A stretch of DNA of 64,000 nucleotides from Chelydra serpentina (GCA_037349315.1 JBAIAC010000018.1:5332001-5396000); one strand, 5' to 3'; positions 22,301 through 33,869 are shown, counted from the stretch's first letter. Made by a program: numbers and translations. Notes: a model not told the origin generated them from the sequence alone.

Positions 22301-25300
22301 TTACACAAAGTCAGTGAAGATCAATTTGGATTTAGAGGGGTCAAACGAGGACACGGAGACCAAGGCTGGGGTTATGGAGAGTTCATGTGGTTTAATTGAA
22401 AGGCAGAAGGTTCACATGAGGGCACAGATTGCTCTTCTGCAGCTAGTATGGGGTCAACAAGAGGTCAATGAAGATCAATTTGGATTCAGGGGATCAATTG
22501 AGGACACAGAGAGCAAGACTGGGGTCATGGAGAGTTCATGTGGTTTAATTGGAAGGCAGAAGGTTCACACGGGGTCACAGATTGCTGTGCTTCAGCTAAC
22601 ATGGGGTCACAGAGAGGTCAATGAAGATCAATTTGGATTTAGGGGGTCAAATGAGGACAGAGACAGCAATGCTGGGGTCATGCAGGGTTCATGTGGTTTA
22701 ATTGGAAGGCAGAGGGGTCACACGAGGTCACAGATTGCTGTGCTGCAGCTAGTATGGGGTTACAGAGAGGTCACTGAAGATCAATTTGGATTCAGAGGGG
22801 TCAATTGAGGACACAGAGAGCAAGATTGGTGTCATGGAGAGTTCATGTGGTTTAACTGGAAGGCAGGGGGTTCACACGAATTCACAGATTTCTGTGCTGC
22901 AGCTAGTATTGAGTCACACAGAGGTGAATGAAGATCAATTTGGATCAGAGGGATCAATTGACGAAACAAAGAGTAAGTTTGGAATCAAGGAGAGTTCATG
23001 TGGTCTACTTGGAAGGCAGAGGGTTCACACGAGGTCACATATTACAGTCAATGAGGATCACTTTGGACTCAGAGGTCAAATGAAGACACAGAGACAAAGG
23101 CTGGGGTCATGGAGAGTCCATGTGGTTTAATTGAAAGGCAGAAGATTCACACGAGGTCACAAATTGCTGTCCTGCCGCTACTATGGGGTCAAACAGAGGA
23201 CAATGAAAATCAATTTGGATTCAGGGGGTCAATTGAGGACACAGAGAGCAAGATTGGAGTCATGGAGAGTTCATGTGGTTTGGCTAGAAGGGAGAAGTTT
23301 CACACGAGGTCACAGATTGCTGTTCTGCAACTACTATGGGGTCACACAGCGGTCAATAAAGAGCAATTTTGATTCAGAGGGGTCAAATGAGGACACAAAG
23401 AGCAAGGTTGGGGTCATGGAGAGTTCATGTGGTCTAATTGGAAGGCAGAGGGTTCACACGAGGTCACATATTACACTCATTGACGATCAGTTTGGACTCA
23501 GGGGTCAAATGAGGACACGTAGAGTAAGGCCGGGGTCATAGAGAGTTCATGTGGTTTAATTTGAAGACAGAGGGTTCACACGAGGTCACAGATTGCGGTC
23601 AATGAAAATCAATTTGGAATCAGGGGGTCAAATGAGAACAAAGAGAGCAGGGATGGGGTCATGGAGAGTTCATGTGTTTAATTGAAAGGCAGAAAGTTCA
23701 CACGAGGTCACAGATTGCTGTGCTTCAACTACTATAGGCTCACAGAGAGGTCAATGAAGATCCATTTGGATTCAGGAGGTCAAAAGTGGACAGACACAGC
23801 AATGCTGGGGTGATGCAGGGTTTAATTGGAAGGCAGGGGGGTCACACAACGTCACAGATTGCTGTGCTGCAGCTAGAATGGGGTTACACAGAGGTCAATG
23901 AAGATCAATTTGGATTTTGGGGGGTCAAATGAGTTCACACAGAGCAAAGCTAGGGTCATTGTGAGTTCGTGTGGTTTAATTGGAAGGCAGAAGGTTCACA
24001 CGAGATCACAAATTGCTGTGCTGCAGCTACTATGTGGTCAAACAGAGGTCAATGAATATCAATAGGGATTCAGAGGGGTCAATTGAGGAGACAGCGAGCA
24101 ATATTGGGGTCATGGAGAGTTCATGTGGTTTAATTGGAAGGCAGGGGGTTCACACGAGGTCACAGAGTTCTCTGCTGCAGATAGTATTGAGTCACACAGA
24201 GGTGAATGAAGATCAATTTGGATCGGAGGGGTCAATTGAGGACACAAAGAGCAAGGTTGGGGTTATGGAGAGTTCATGTGGTCTAATTGGAAGGCAGAGG
24301 TTTCACACGAGGTCACAGATTACAGTCAATAAGGATCACTTTGGATTCGGGGGTCAAATGAGGACAGAGACAGCAATGCTGGGGTCATGCAGGGATCATG
24401 TGGTTTAATTGGAAGGCAGAGGGTTCACACAAGGTCACAGATTGCTGTGTTGCAGCTAATATGGGGGTCACACAGAGATCAATTTGGATCAGAGGGGTCA
24501 ATTGAGGACAGAGAGAGCATGGTTGGGGACATGGAGAATTCATGTGGTTTAATTGGAAGGCAGAGAGTGCATACGAATTCACAGATTTCTGTGCTGCAGC
24601 TAGTATTGAGTCACACAGAGGTGAATGAAGATCAATTTGGATCAGAGGGCTCAACTGAGGACACAGAGAGCAAGGTTGTGGTCATGGAGAGTTCATGTGG
24701 TCTAACTGGAAGGCAGAGGGTTCACACGACGTCGCAGATTACAGTCAATAAGGATCACTTTGGATTTGGGTGTCAAATGAGGAGACGTAGAGCAAGGCCG
24801 GGGTCATGGAGCGTTCGTGTCGTTTAATTTGAAGAGAGAGGGTTCAGACGAGGTCACAGATTGCTGTCAATGAAGATCATTTTGGATTCAGGGGGGTCAA
24901 ATGAGTACACAGAGAGCAGGGCCGGGGTCATGGAGAGTTCATGTGGTTTAATTGAAAGGCAGGGGGGTCACACGAGGTCACAGATTGCTGTTCTGCAGCT
25001 AGTATGGGGTTACACAAAGGTCAGTGAAGATCAATGTGGATTTAGAGGGGTCAAACAAGGACACAGAGACAAAGACTGGGGTTATGGAGAGTTCATGTGG
25101 TTTAATTGAAAGGCAGAAGGTTCACACGAGGTCACAGATTGCTGTGCTGCAGCTACTATGGGTCAACCAGGGGTCAATGAAGATCAATTTGGATTCAGGG
25201 GATCAATTGAGGACACAGAGAGCAAGATTGGGGTCATGGAGAGTTCATGTGGGCTAATTGGAAGGCAGAGGGTTCACACAAGGTCACAGAGTACAGTCAA

Positions 25301-26805
25301 TAAGGATCACTTTGGATTTGTGTGTCAAATGAGGACACGTAGAGCAAGGCCGGGGTCATGGAGACTTCATGTGGTTTAATTTGAAGGAAGAAGGTTCACA
25401 CGACGTCACAGATTGCTGTGCTACTGCTACTATGGGGTCACAAGGAGGTCAATGAAGATCAATTTGGAGTCAAAGGGGTCAAAGGAGGACACAGAGAGCA
25501 ATGTTTGGGTCATGCAGAGTTCGTGTGGTTTAATTGGAAGGCAGGCGGTTCACACGAGGTCACAGATTGCTGTTCTGCAGCTACTATGGGGGTCACAGAG
25601 AGGTCAATGAAGATCAATTTGGATTCAGAGGGGTCAATTGAGGACAGAGAGAGCAACGTTTGAGTCATGGAGAGTTCATGTGGTCTAATTGGAAGGCAGA
25701 GTGTTCACATGAGGTCACAGATTACAGTCAATAAGGATCACTTTGGATTTGGGTGTCAAATGAGGAGACGTAGAGCAAGGCCGGGGTCATGGAGAGTTCA
25801 TGTTGTTTAATTTGAAGACAGAGGGTTCACACGAGGTCACAGATTGCAGTCAATGAAGATCACTTTGGATTTAGGGGGTCAAATGAGGACACAGCGAGCA
25901 GGGCTGGGGTCATAGAGAGTTCAAGTGGTTTAATTTGAAGGGAGAAGGTTCACACGAGGTCACAGATTGCTGTGCTACAGCTACTATGGGGTCACAAGGA
26001 GATCAATTTGGATTCAGAGGAGTCAAAGTAGGACACAGAGAGCAACACTTGGGTTATAGACAGCAGAGTTGAGGATAGTGGAACTCTCCAATGCCAATGA
26101 GATGCTAATTGGATGCACAGACATCACACGAGAACACAGACAGCGGGGCCTGGATGTATTGGTGGGTCATGCAGAGAGGTCTATGATGATAAATTTCAAG
26201 CTAGTATTTTGATAGACCACAGCAGGAAGTAGTGGGTGTCATGCATGCTAAATTTGGAGGCAGTGGGGTTACATCAGTGTCACAGAGAGGCTAGAGTTAG
26301 TGATGCTCTTTCAAGAGTCAATGAGATTAAATTTGTAGGCTACCAATTGATGCAGGTGTCAGTGATGGCAAGGCTGCCGGCAGTGGGAGGGTCAGTGGGA
26401 GCCATGTGGAGGTAGTGGGGTTAATGGCGATAAATATGTTAGCAGTGAGCCTCGCAAAGGGTTAGTTAGCAAGGCAGTGGACTTATGCTGAGTTAAATGA
26501 GGATACATTTGGAGACAATCAGGATCAATGAGTGTGACTCTAGAGCTATTAGTGGTCACATGTGGTCCCAGGGAGCAAGCCTGAAGGTAATGTGGGGGCA
26601 CCTAGCAGGTCAATGAGTATAAATTTGGAGGCAATGAGGCTCACTGGTGACTGAAGGAAGGCAAGTGTTAGGGGCATGCAAGGGTCAATGAGGAAAAATT
26701 TGGAAGCAGTTGATGTCACAGCAGGGTCAATAAAGGCAAGTCTGGAGGCAGTGGGGCATCTCACAGGGGTCAATGCTTACAAATTTGAATTCAGTTGGGC
26801 TCATG
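19340..26805. repeat. 7.5-kb higher-order tandem array (39/154-bp units)
   Basis: In the centre (about 20440-26050) the unit is ~154 bp, made of four related blocks of 32-41 bp. They start ggggtcaaatgagg, gggtcatggagagttc, ggttcacacgaggtc and ggggtcacacagagg. Spacing checks give 154 bp (20713 to 20867, 21146 to 21300, 21300 to 21454). About a dozen shorter units of ~116-124 bp lack the gctgtgctgcagctactat block (for example at 21611, 23046, 24333, 25715). Both edges (19340-20440 and 26050-26805) are more diverged. There the repeat reverts to a ~40-bp pattern resembling ggggtcaatgaggataaatt plus tggaggcagt. Old edges around a homogenised core are typical of arrays growing by unequal exchange. 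Several stop-free frames run through it but no gene is implied. Confidence 0.95.
21164..21200 (+). promoter_or_regulatory. Representative DR5 nuclear-receptor-type site in array unit
   Basis: The unit reads GGGTCACACAGAGGTCA: two half-sites in direct orientation separated by five bases, the DR5 geometry used by RAR/RXR dimers. The same array also repeats GGTTCACACGAGGTCA (four-base spacer, DR4) and GGGTCATGGAGAGTTCA (DR5). Copies recur in many units with small changes (for example 20738, 21749). The match is to published consensus half-sites. Binding or function is not shown and repeat origin alone can explain the spacing. Confidence 0.35.
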
Positions 26806-26884
26806 CCCTTTGCCTGTAGCACTCAGGGAAAAGACCAAAAGGCACAGGGCAAGGTCAGTCTACAGGGAGCTAAGGACCAGTACA

Positions 26885-26968
26885 GAGTCTCACACCTGCA
26901 ATGCTGGTGTTACTGCAATGGTGGTGTTTTAACACCCCACTCTTACCAACAGAGCTAGGCTGCCTGTG
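26885..26968 (-). pseudogene. tRNA-like fragment (D-arm half)
   Basis: On the minus strand, agcctagctctgttggtaag followed by agtggggtgttaaaacacc resembles the 5' half of a tRNA (TAGCTCAGTTGGTTAGAGYGTGGTG). The caccccactct..acca..gagctag block is shared with the Ile-like copy at 27.4 kb. No T arm is recognisable. Weak on its own; supported by its neighbours. Confidence 0.35.
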
Positions 26969-27048
26969 TCAAAGGGCCTGCCCACAAGCCTTACAAGTAC
27001 AGGAAACCGGCTGCAGTGGGATGACATCAGTGTGTTTTTTTTCCCTCA

Positions 27049-27121
27049 GGTGGGTTAGATCAAATGGTAAAGTGCGCCTTTTGCATATGAGCAGTAAGGG
27101 GATCGATGCCTGCATTCTCCA
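27049..27121 (+). pseudogene. tRNA-Ala(TGC)-like pseudogene
   Basis: 73 nt: gatcaaatggtaaagtgc matches the tRNA-Ala D arm, the loop tttgcat keeps the TGC anticodon, and ggatcgatgcctgc is an almost intact box B. It ends cattctcca as tRNA-Ala does. Acceptor 5' strand (ggtgggt) and T stem have mismatches and box A is altered (ttagatcaaatgg). It is the best-preserved Ala-like copy by sequence but probably not functional. Confidence 0.75.
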
Positions 27122-27225
27122 GCCTCCTGTGCTGCGGCAGGGGGAGCCACACCTTCCTTGTCACTTTGCTCAAGACTCCAGAGCCATCTCTTTGTATCAC
27201 TGGCATGAGAAAGGTTAACTGAAGG

Positions 27226-27262
27226 TGGGGAATTAGCTCAAGCTGTAGTGTATTCTCCAGGC
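27226..27262 (+). pseudogene. Internally deleted tRNA-Ala-like copy
   Basis: ggtggggaattagctcaagc carries an intact box A region of tRNA-Ala. The sequence then jumps after tgtagtg directly to tattctcca, the 3' acceptor end. The anticodon and T arms (~36 nt) are deleted. Confidence 0.65.
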
Positions 27263-27385
27263 ACTGGGGTGAGGAGGACTCTTGCCAGCTCCATGTGAGG
27301 CAGCCAGCCTGTCTCCTTCCCTATTTTTGGCCTCCTTGCTCAGAGCAGTGGGACAAAAGGGCAAAAACCACCCTCCTAAGGCTTG

Positions 27386-27446
27386 TGTCCGCCATAGGGC
27401 TCAAACCCTAAGAGCACCCCACTCTGACCACCTGAGCTAGCCAACC
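27386..27446 (-). pseudogene. tRNA-Ile-like pseudogene with internal deletion
   Basis: On the minus strand ggttggctagctcaggtggt, cagagtggggtgctctta and gggtttgagccctatggcgg follow the tRNA-Ile order (box A, anticodon 5' side, T arm). About 13 nt around the anticodon 3' arm and variable loop are missing. The flank acaagaaaagagcctcccat...aaaggagcag is shared with the flank of the Ile-like copy at 18.9 kb, so the two copies derive from one duplicated unit. Confidence 0.65.
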
Positions 27447-27548
27447 CACAAGAAAAGAGCCTCCCATGGCCATTTCAGAAAGGAGCAGCCTTCGGGGTCC
27501 TTGCAGCCTCTGACATGACATGGGTGAGTCAGGGACCTATTCAGGGCA

Positions 27549-27850
27549 GGGGAGTAGCTTAAATCAGGGGTCTCAAACTGGGGGTTGGGACCCCTCCATA
27601 GATCACAAGGTTATTACATAGGGGGTTGTGAGCTGTCAGCCTCCACCCCAAACCCTGCTTTGCCTCCAGCATTTATAATGGTCTTAAATATATATTAAAA
27701 AGTATTTTTAATTTTAGGGGGGGTCACACTCAGAGGCTTGCTATGTGGAAGGGGTCACCAGTACAAAAGTTTGAGAACCACTTGTTTAAATAGTAGAGTG
27801 GTTGCTTAGCATCCAGGCAGCAACAGGACTGGGGACCCCGCTAGGCTGTG
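27549..27850 (+). pseudogene. tRNA-Ala(AGC)-like copy split by a hAT element
   Basis: The left piece ggggagtagcttaaat (27549-27564) and right piece tttaaatagtagagtggttgcttagcatcc (from 27785) join into a tRNA-Ala D arm plus an anticodon loop still reading TTAGCAT (AGC). ggactggggaccccgc follows in the T-arm position. The split point lies in the D loop and is occupied by a hAT-type element. Confidence 0.7.
27565..27783. mobile_element. hAT-type non-autonomous element inside a tRNA-like gene
   Basis: Ends caggggtctcaaactg and agtttgagaaccactt are inverted repeats of the CAGGGGTCTCAAAC type. The flanks gcttaaat (27557-27564) and gtttaaat (27784-27791) match at seven of eight positions, as expected for an 8-bp hAT TSD. 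Removing the element and one TSD restores a continuous tRNA-Ala D arm. It encodes no transposase. Confidence 0.85.
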
Positions 27851-28069
27851 CTAACTGTGAGGAGAGGCTGAGACAAAAGGGATCATTTTACATTTTTAAA
27901 ACTTTGTAAGGGAAAGCCCCAAATTGTACCAGAAGCATAAATAATATAGAACATTACCAAAGACTTATTAGTTGTTGTAGTAATCATAAGCTATAGCTTA
28001 CAAACTCCTTAACCTTTGTGAGCTTGTACACACTGTGCAGTTAGTACAAAAGTGTTTCCTTAACAATAT
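27851..28069. other. No gene recognised
   Basis: Short AT-rich spacer between the tRNA-like cluster and LTR-like sequence. Confidence 0.5.
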
Positions 28070-28510
28070 ACTGTGTCACGTCAGAGAAGAATCAGCTTTT
28101 CCCCTCCTTGGCTGTAAGTTAAGCTCCACTCTTGCTGTCCTGTTCTTTGCTTCTCTTCACCTTGAAGTGCTCCTTAGATCTGAGGTTCCTGTGGCTGCAT
28201 CTCTTTTCACCGAGGTTAACCACAAACAGGGTTTCTTCGCCTAGTGGGCCCTCACTTCTCCAGTAGGCACCTTTGAACTGTGTTCTGTCAACAGATGTTT
28301 CAATGGTCATTCTCTCTGTTCATATATTGCAGGTCCTTTGTGGGTGGGCTTCTCATTTACCATTTTCAGGATCTGTTTTCATCTAACAGATTTTTGATCA
28401 ATTCCCTTTTTCACCAACTATACTTCCTTCTGGGTTTTTTCCCCTTGATTCTCTCTTTCTCTGGTAAGTCTGAAGATTTTATTTCCCTCTACTTCCCTTC
28501 TCTAATAATG
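28070..28510 (+). repeat. LTR-like interspersed repeat (class uncertain)
   Basis: Blocks such as cttttcccctccttggctgt, cttgaagtgctccttagatc and ttctgggttttttccccttg match, from memory, a pyrimidine-rich LTR-associated repeat in turtle genomes. No LTR ends, primer-binding site or coding frame was confirmed, so the class is uncertain. Confidence 0.4.
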
Positions 28511-28555
28511 CCTGCTCCCATATCCAGGTGTGTGCGACTGCATCCCTGTATTCAC

Positions 28556-29700
28556 GCCCTACATGCTATGTAGTAATCTGTGTACAAAATATGCCTTGTG
28601 AGGTATCATTTGAAAACTAATAACTCCTGGGTCGATAATATCATGGTGAAATGTGTGCAGCAAGACTATATGTACATTTATGAACAGAAGCTGAAATTAT
28701 GACTGAAATGTGTTACCAGACAAGTCTGGGGTAGGGTGGGGTAAACCTGTTCCTCAAAGACGAAGAACAAGCTGATGCCTCTAGACAGGTGTCATCAAAG
28801 TAAATTGGCAATCACCGGCCAAGTGGCCATTCTTTGTTCGCAAAGGGAGTCAGTAACAGATGGATCTGCATTTTAGCAAACAACAACATGGAACCTCTTT
28901 CACCACAAGACTCCATATCTCCATCTTCACACCAGGAAGGAATTTGATCTGGGGATAACCCTTGGGGCAAATGCCTTTCAAAGGGTGCCTGGGCTATAAA
29001 AGTGAGGGTAAAAAGCACCCCAGGTAGTCTTTCTTTTTCTTTCATTTTTTCATCTAAGACAACGAAATCAGCCGTTTGACTTTGCGGGGGGTGGGGGTGC
29101 ATCCTGACCTGAGAACTTGCTCAGGCCAGTTGCTGGAAACATGTGGTAAAGGGTTTTACCTTGAATCAAGTGCAGCTTCTTAAGTCTTAGTTATTATTAG
29201 AAAGTGTTTTATCTTTCTTGCTCTTGTAACCATTTCTGACTTTAATGCCTTATACTTAACATTTCTCTCTTTGCTACTTTAATTGGAGTTACCATACAAA
29301 AACAAGTTTATTTAACTACAAACTGTTGTATATTGCCCCTGTACAGGGGCAACAGCCCTCTAATATCTGAACTGTCCAGGACAGTGGGGCTGGACACATG
29401 TTTTTGGGGAAAATTTGGGACTGGGAGCGTGTTGACATTATCCTGCAGGTAATAACCAAAGTTGCTTGAAGCCAGAGTGTGGCTGGGGTGTTGCTGACAG
29501 GCTGTTGGGGTCAGAGTTGCTGGACTAGGACTGCAGTTATACACAGACAGTCAGGGTGTGACCTCAGTGCTGTCTGGGTGTTTGTGAGCAGCCCAGGTTG
29601 AGAGCTATAGTAGCAAAGCATTGTGAGGCACCCAGGATTTCAAGGCAGGTGGTGACACAGCCCCCTCACTGGTCTGGATTGCACCCCACAATGTGACATC
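28556..29700 (+). repeat. LTR-like sequence with TATA box
   Basis: I recognise gtgtacaaaatatgccttgtg, gaggtatcatttgaaaacta and ggggtaaacctgttcctcaaag as parts of a turtle/crocodilian repeat resembling an LTR. A TATA-like ggctataaaagtgagg lies at 28990-29005. A T-rich stretch with ttgtaaccatttctgac and tttaattggagtt follows, as in the R-U5 part of such repeats. Exact ends (TG...CA) and a TSD were not established and no gag/pol/env remnant is seen nearby. Confidence 0.45.
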
Positions 29701-32700
29701 TCTATAACTAGGTTAGGTGGTGGAGCCCCAGGCAGCACTTCCCATAAGACTGGAGATAGGCCTGCCTGAGTGGACTTCAGGACTCTGGGACTATGCTAGC
29801 CACTAACACCAAACATGTTGAGGGTTAGCAGATGGGGAAGGAGAAGTGACATGGTAAAGAGACATTTGTCTATTGGAAGCTCACATCCATGGGTGGGGAA
29901 CCGAGTTAGCGGACTATTGTCAAAGCTACCATCAGGGAAAGTGTGTTACTTTTCATTCGCATAGATAGCTCTATCCCTGGTGTGTTTGTCCAAGTTAATG
30001 CTGTATTCCCTTTTCCTTGTTTCACATGGAGACTCGGTGCTTGCAAGTTGGGAAATAGTGTCTACAAGGGCACCAAGGGAAGGTATTTAGTAATCCCTGA
30101 AATCTGTGTGGGGCCCAAGCCAGAATTGTACCAATTTTAAAAAGAACTCTGCCTGCTTGAACCTGGCCCATGTTGCAGCAGACAGATGAGTAATAATAGT
30201 AATCCAGATCCTAGTCAGTGCTTTTTCAACACTGACTTATTTAGTGGCAATCAAAAAAGATTCCTGAAAGCACAGCCCATTGGGCAGAATGAAGAACAAT
30301 GTCTCCAATGAATATGGTATAATCAATGATTTCTATTTTCTGAGCAAGACTACATTCCGTTGTGTTGTAGGCAGAATTCCCTGTGGTTGAATGAGTTGCT
30401 GAAGTGGAAAATTTTATTTAGCTGCATTTAGGTAAGAGTCTCATGAGCCTCTATAGAGTGATTAGAGTGGCACAAAATTCCTTCTTCTCTGAGTCATATT
30501 CTGGCTGCCCTCTTGGGGGAATATTGGAGGCAGAGCAGGTTTGTAGCAGCCAAGTGGAGGTTGCCTGACCCTTTTTGCGTACGCAGACCAAATGCAGACA
30601 GAATGGGTCAAGTGTGCTTGGGGGAGTTTTACAGCACTGAGCCCTAGTCTGGCTTCAAAACTAAACCACATGCATTCCACTGAGAACCCGAAACTGCTCT
30701 TTCTCCTGGTTTACACTGGTGTAACTCTGTTGAAACCAATAGTCACTTCAGTTTAATATCCACAAGATCACACTAATGTCCTGAGTCGTTAGAAATGGCA
30801 GGTGTGTAAGTCTGGGGCCTGGCCTCAACCCTGACCAGATTATGTGTGGAGCAAAATTGGGTATATTAGCTGGACTCCCCCACCCACTACTCAGGATCAC
30901 TATAGCATCTTGCTCGTACTTGCTAAGAATGAAAGGGCTTCCCTGTGTCGTCCTCCTTGAGCACAGCAGAATAGATATAGCTTTATGTCTGACAGATCTG
31001 TCCGAGGAGTGAGAGTTTAAAAGCTTGTATGTGGTCTTTGTAAGAATGGAGACACTGGCTATATTTGTATATCATGCAGTAGAAGAAAGTGTTGTGTATA
31101 CAGGAATAGGAAGTTGTGACCCTAAAAACCACTCAGTGGCACCAGTCAAAGGGTTCACTGCTGTGTAACAGCAACTCTTATCAGGTCTGACAACCTCACT
31201 ACACCTAGAACATAGTTTTCATGGTATTTATCCATAAATGATGTCATGTGAAATCTCCACTAAAAGCTTTTGTCATAAGGATCCTCGATCTTTGTGATGT
31301 ACATACAGATGATATTTTAGAAGCTGTGTATATCTACTGAAAATATATTTTAAAAGTCTGTCACCAACCAAGGAGGAAGTTTTATTTCAGACAGGAGGTA
31401 AAATGTGTTTCTCTGTCAAATGTAAATTAATTATTGTAAAGCAGTGTGACATAGTGGTCTTTTACATATACAGTCAACAGGAAAGGAGCACACAGGCAAA
31501 ACAAGCAACAGGAGTTCTACTATCTCTGAGGACAGACAAAGAACTTTGGGGATACAGGTAGAAGGCAAGGAGACTTCCTTTATCCCGCAGCTGAGGAAGT
31601 AAATGGAGAGCATGTTACATTCATGAAAACAGAGTCTGAACGAGGCTTCGGTGAAAGGCTGCGAAAGACATTTGGGGTGAGGATATATGGCTTGAGATAG
31701 AAGGTTAGCGGGCTAAGTTAAGGTCAATCTTTAGAAAAACATGTTATGATTTTGTTTTATATAAAACCTTTGTTTCCATTATCCTTAATCACTAGCTATT
31801 CAATCTTAACCGTTGATAATAAACTTAGATTTACAATGAAAACAATCATATCTCAGTGGGGTGAGGTTATAGAGGAACTGATCCGGAGTTGAATCAACAA
31901 TGCTAACTGGGTATAGTACTTTCTTATCTCTGGAGATACAGCTAGTTACGGTCAGAGTGAGCTATACTACCTAGGGCCTTGTGCTAGCTTTATGGTGCTG
32001 CTGCTGCTTTTTGGGCCAGATCAAGCCCAACTGAGAAAGAGGAGTTAGCACGAAACCTTCTCCTCCCACCCCAGGCCTGACCTTCTGCACAGCAGCTGGA
32101 CTCACAATAGCAATCCTTGTGCTCCCCTGAATGTAGGCACTGTTCCCTGTTGACCTGCCCAGGTGACAAGACAAATGAGCGGGACCCAGGAGTAATCTGC
32201 TTGAGTAATGAAGATTGCAGTTTGCAGGGTTAAAGGACAACCACCACCTGCATAAGAAAGTGGAAAAGTTTCTACTGTGCTATATTTATCATGATTTCTA
32301 TAACATTTTGATTAAAACTGGACATGCAAGGCCAATTCAAAATGTTAAATTATCTATCAGTCTAATCCATGGTGTTTATATGGCCCCTATTGCCCTACCG
32401 TCCTAAGAAAAAGGGTAAAACGAAAGAGATATTGGGAACAATTCCTAATGAGCGATGCAGGACACCAGTCTTTCACAATCTCAGTGTATTTATCATGATA
32501 TCCCATGAGGTAGGCAGGCAATGATGGTTTATCCTCTCTTGCACATATGGACCTAATGCATAGACAGACTAACCGAGTTCCCCTAAGTTATCTTAAAAGA
32601 AATAATGTGTTTAAAACCTACAAAATGATGCTGTAAATATGGCACTTTGGGTTCTTTATTTGTTGTGTCTCGATTTCTGGACTAAACTTGCTCAGTTTGC

Positions 32701-33869
32701 CACCTCAACAAACTCGCCTGAGATCTGCAACTCAAACTAGGTATTTAGGTTTTGGGGGGTTTTTTGGAAGGGGGGAGGTTAGATAGGGTTTGGCTTGTGC
32801 AACACCACCAGTAGCAAAGATTCTTTTATCAGAACACACATAGGTAACTATTCTGATAGTCTTTCTAGCTGTGTTGGTTCTGCTAGGATAGCATAAGTGC
32901 CAAGTAGGAAAGCACATAATCAGTCAGAAGATGTGCAGATAAGACTGAAAACACACAGCACATGTGTGCACATAAAAAAGTACCATATGAGTTTCAAAAG
33001 TGCTCAAACATTGACCTAACTCTGCTCCCATTGAAGTAAATGCTAAAGCTCCTTTTGACTTCAAGGGAAGACATGATGCCAGCTCCGAGCATTTGTTTTA
33101 AATCCCTCCCATAATCTATGTATCATTCATAACCCCTTTTTGGAACATAAGCGCGTTTTAAATTTTCCTCCCAAAATTGTTGATCCTTAAATTCTCTGGT
33201 GAGATGGGGTGGGGAGTTAAACTAATCTGTACAGCCCTGGCTGTCTGCTTTAGGACACTTTTATCCATTTTTATTTCTTTTGTATTACTAATCTATTTCA
33301 TGGTCCTTAGCTGTCCGTAGAGGTCTCCTAAATCTACCAGATGCCATTGTCACCAGTAGGAGGCATTCAGATTTACCTACAGGACTCTGCGCAGTAGATT
33401 AAAATATTATATCCCCTAGGTTAGCATGGAAATACAGGCCAGTATTTCACAGCAACCCCCTTCAATGTTTGCTCTGTGTGGGAAGATTAGCATGCTGTGT
33501 TACACTGCAACTCCCACAATAGTATTTACTGGGGGCTAGACTGAGCCTTTGCTCAAAACCCTTAATAAGGGTCAGTGTGTACTTCAGACTCACGATTCCT
33601 TCTCTAATGCCCCCATACTCCTTAGACAAAGTATTTTACTGCATCCCTTTACAGGACGCAGCTTATTTTTCCCTGCCTCCCAATACGGCCCAGCTCTAAA
33701 TAAACCTTATCTTCCACTGAGCTATGAATATCATGAGGAGTTGGAGATAAAGTATCTTTCAATTAAAAAAAACTCATTGTTCATCTTCTACTGCCAGTGT
33801 ATAAGTATGGTTTTAACCACTATAAAGAGGCAAGACTGCATGATTTTAAATGTAATTGTAGAAGGATTG
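29701..33869. other. No gene recognised (4.2 kb)
   Basis: Single-copy-looking DNA. Open frames are under 90 codons with no recognised domain. A worn fragment with tttacactggtgtaactctg (30700-30730) belongs to the foldback debris seen elsewhere. Nothing else could be assigned on either strand. Confidence 0.45.

Noticed and set aside
19340..26805. CRISPR-like array
   Set aside because: Repeats are contiguous and related throughout, with no unique spacers, and the sequence is vertebrate.
28556..29700. Full endogenous retrovirus
   Set aside because: Only LTR-like sequence was recognised; no gag, pol or env remnants or paired LTR in the window.
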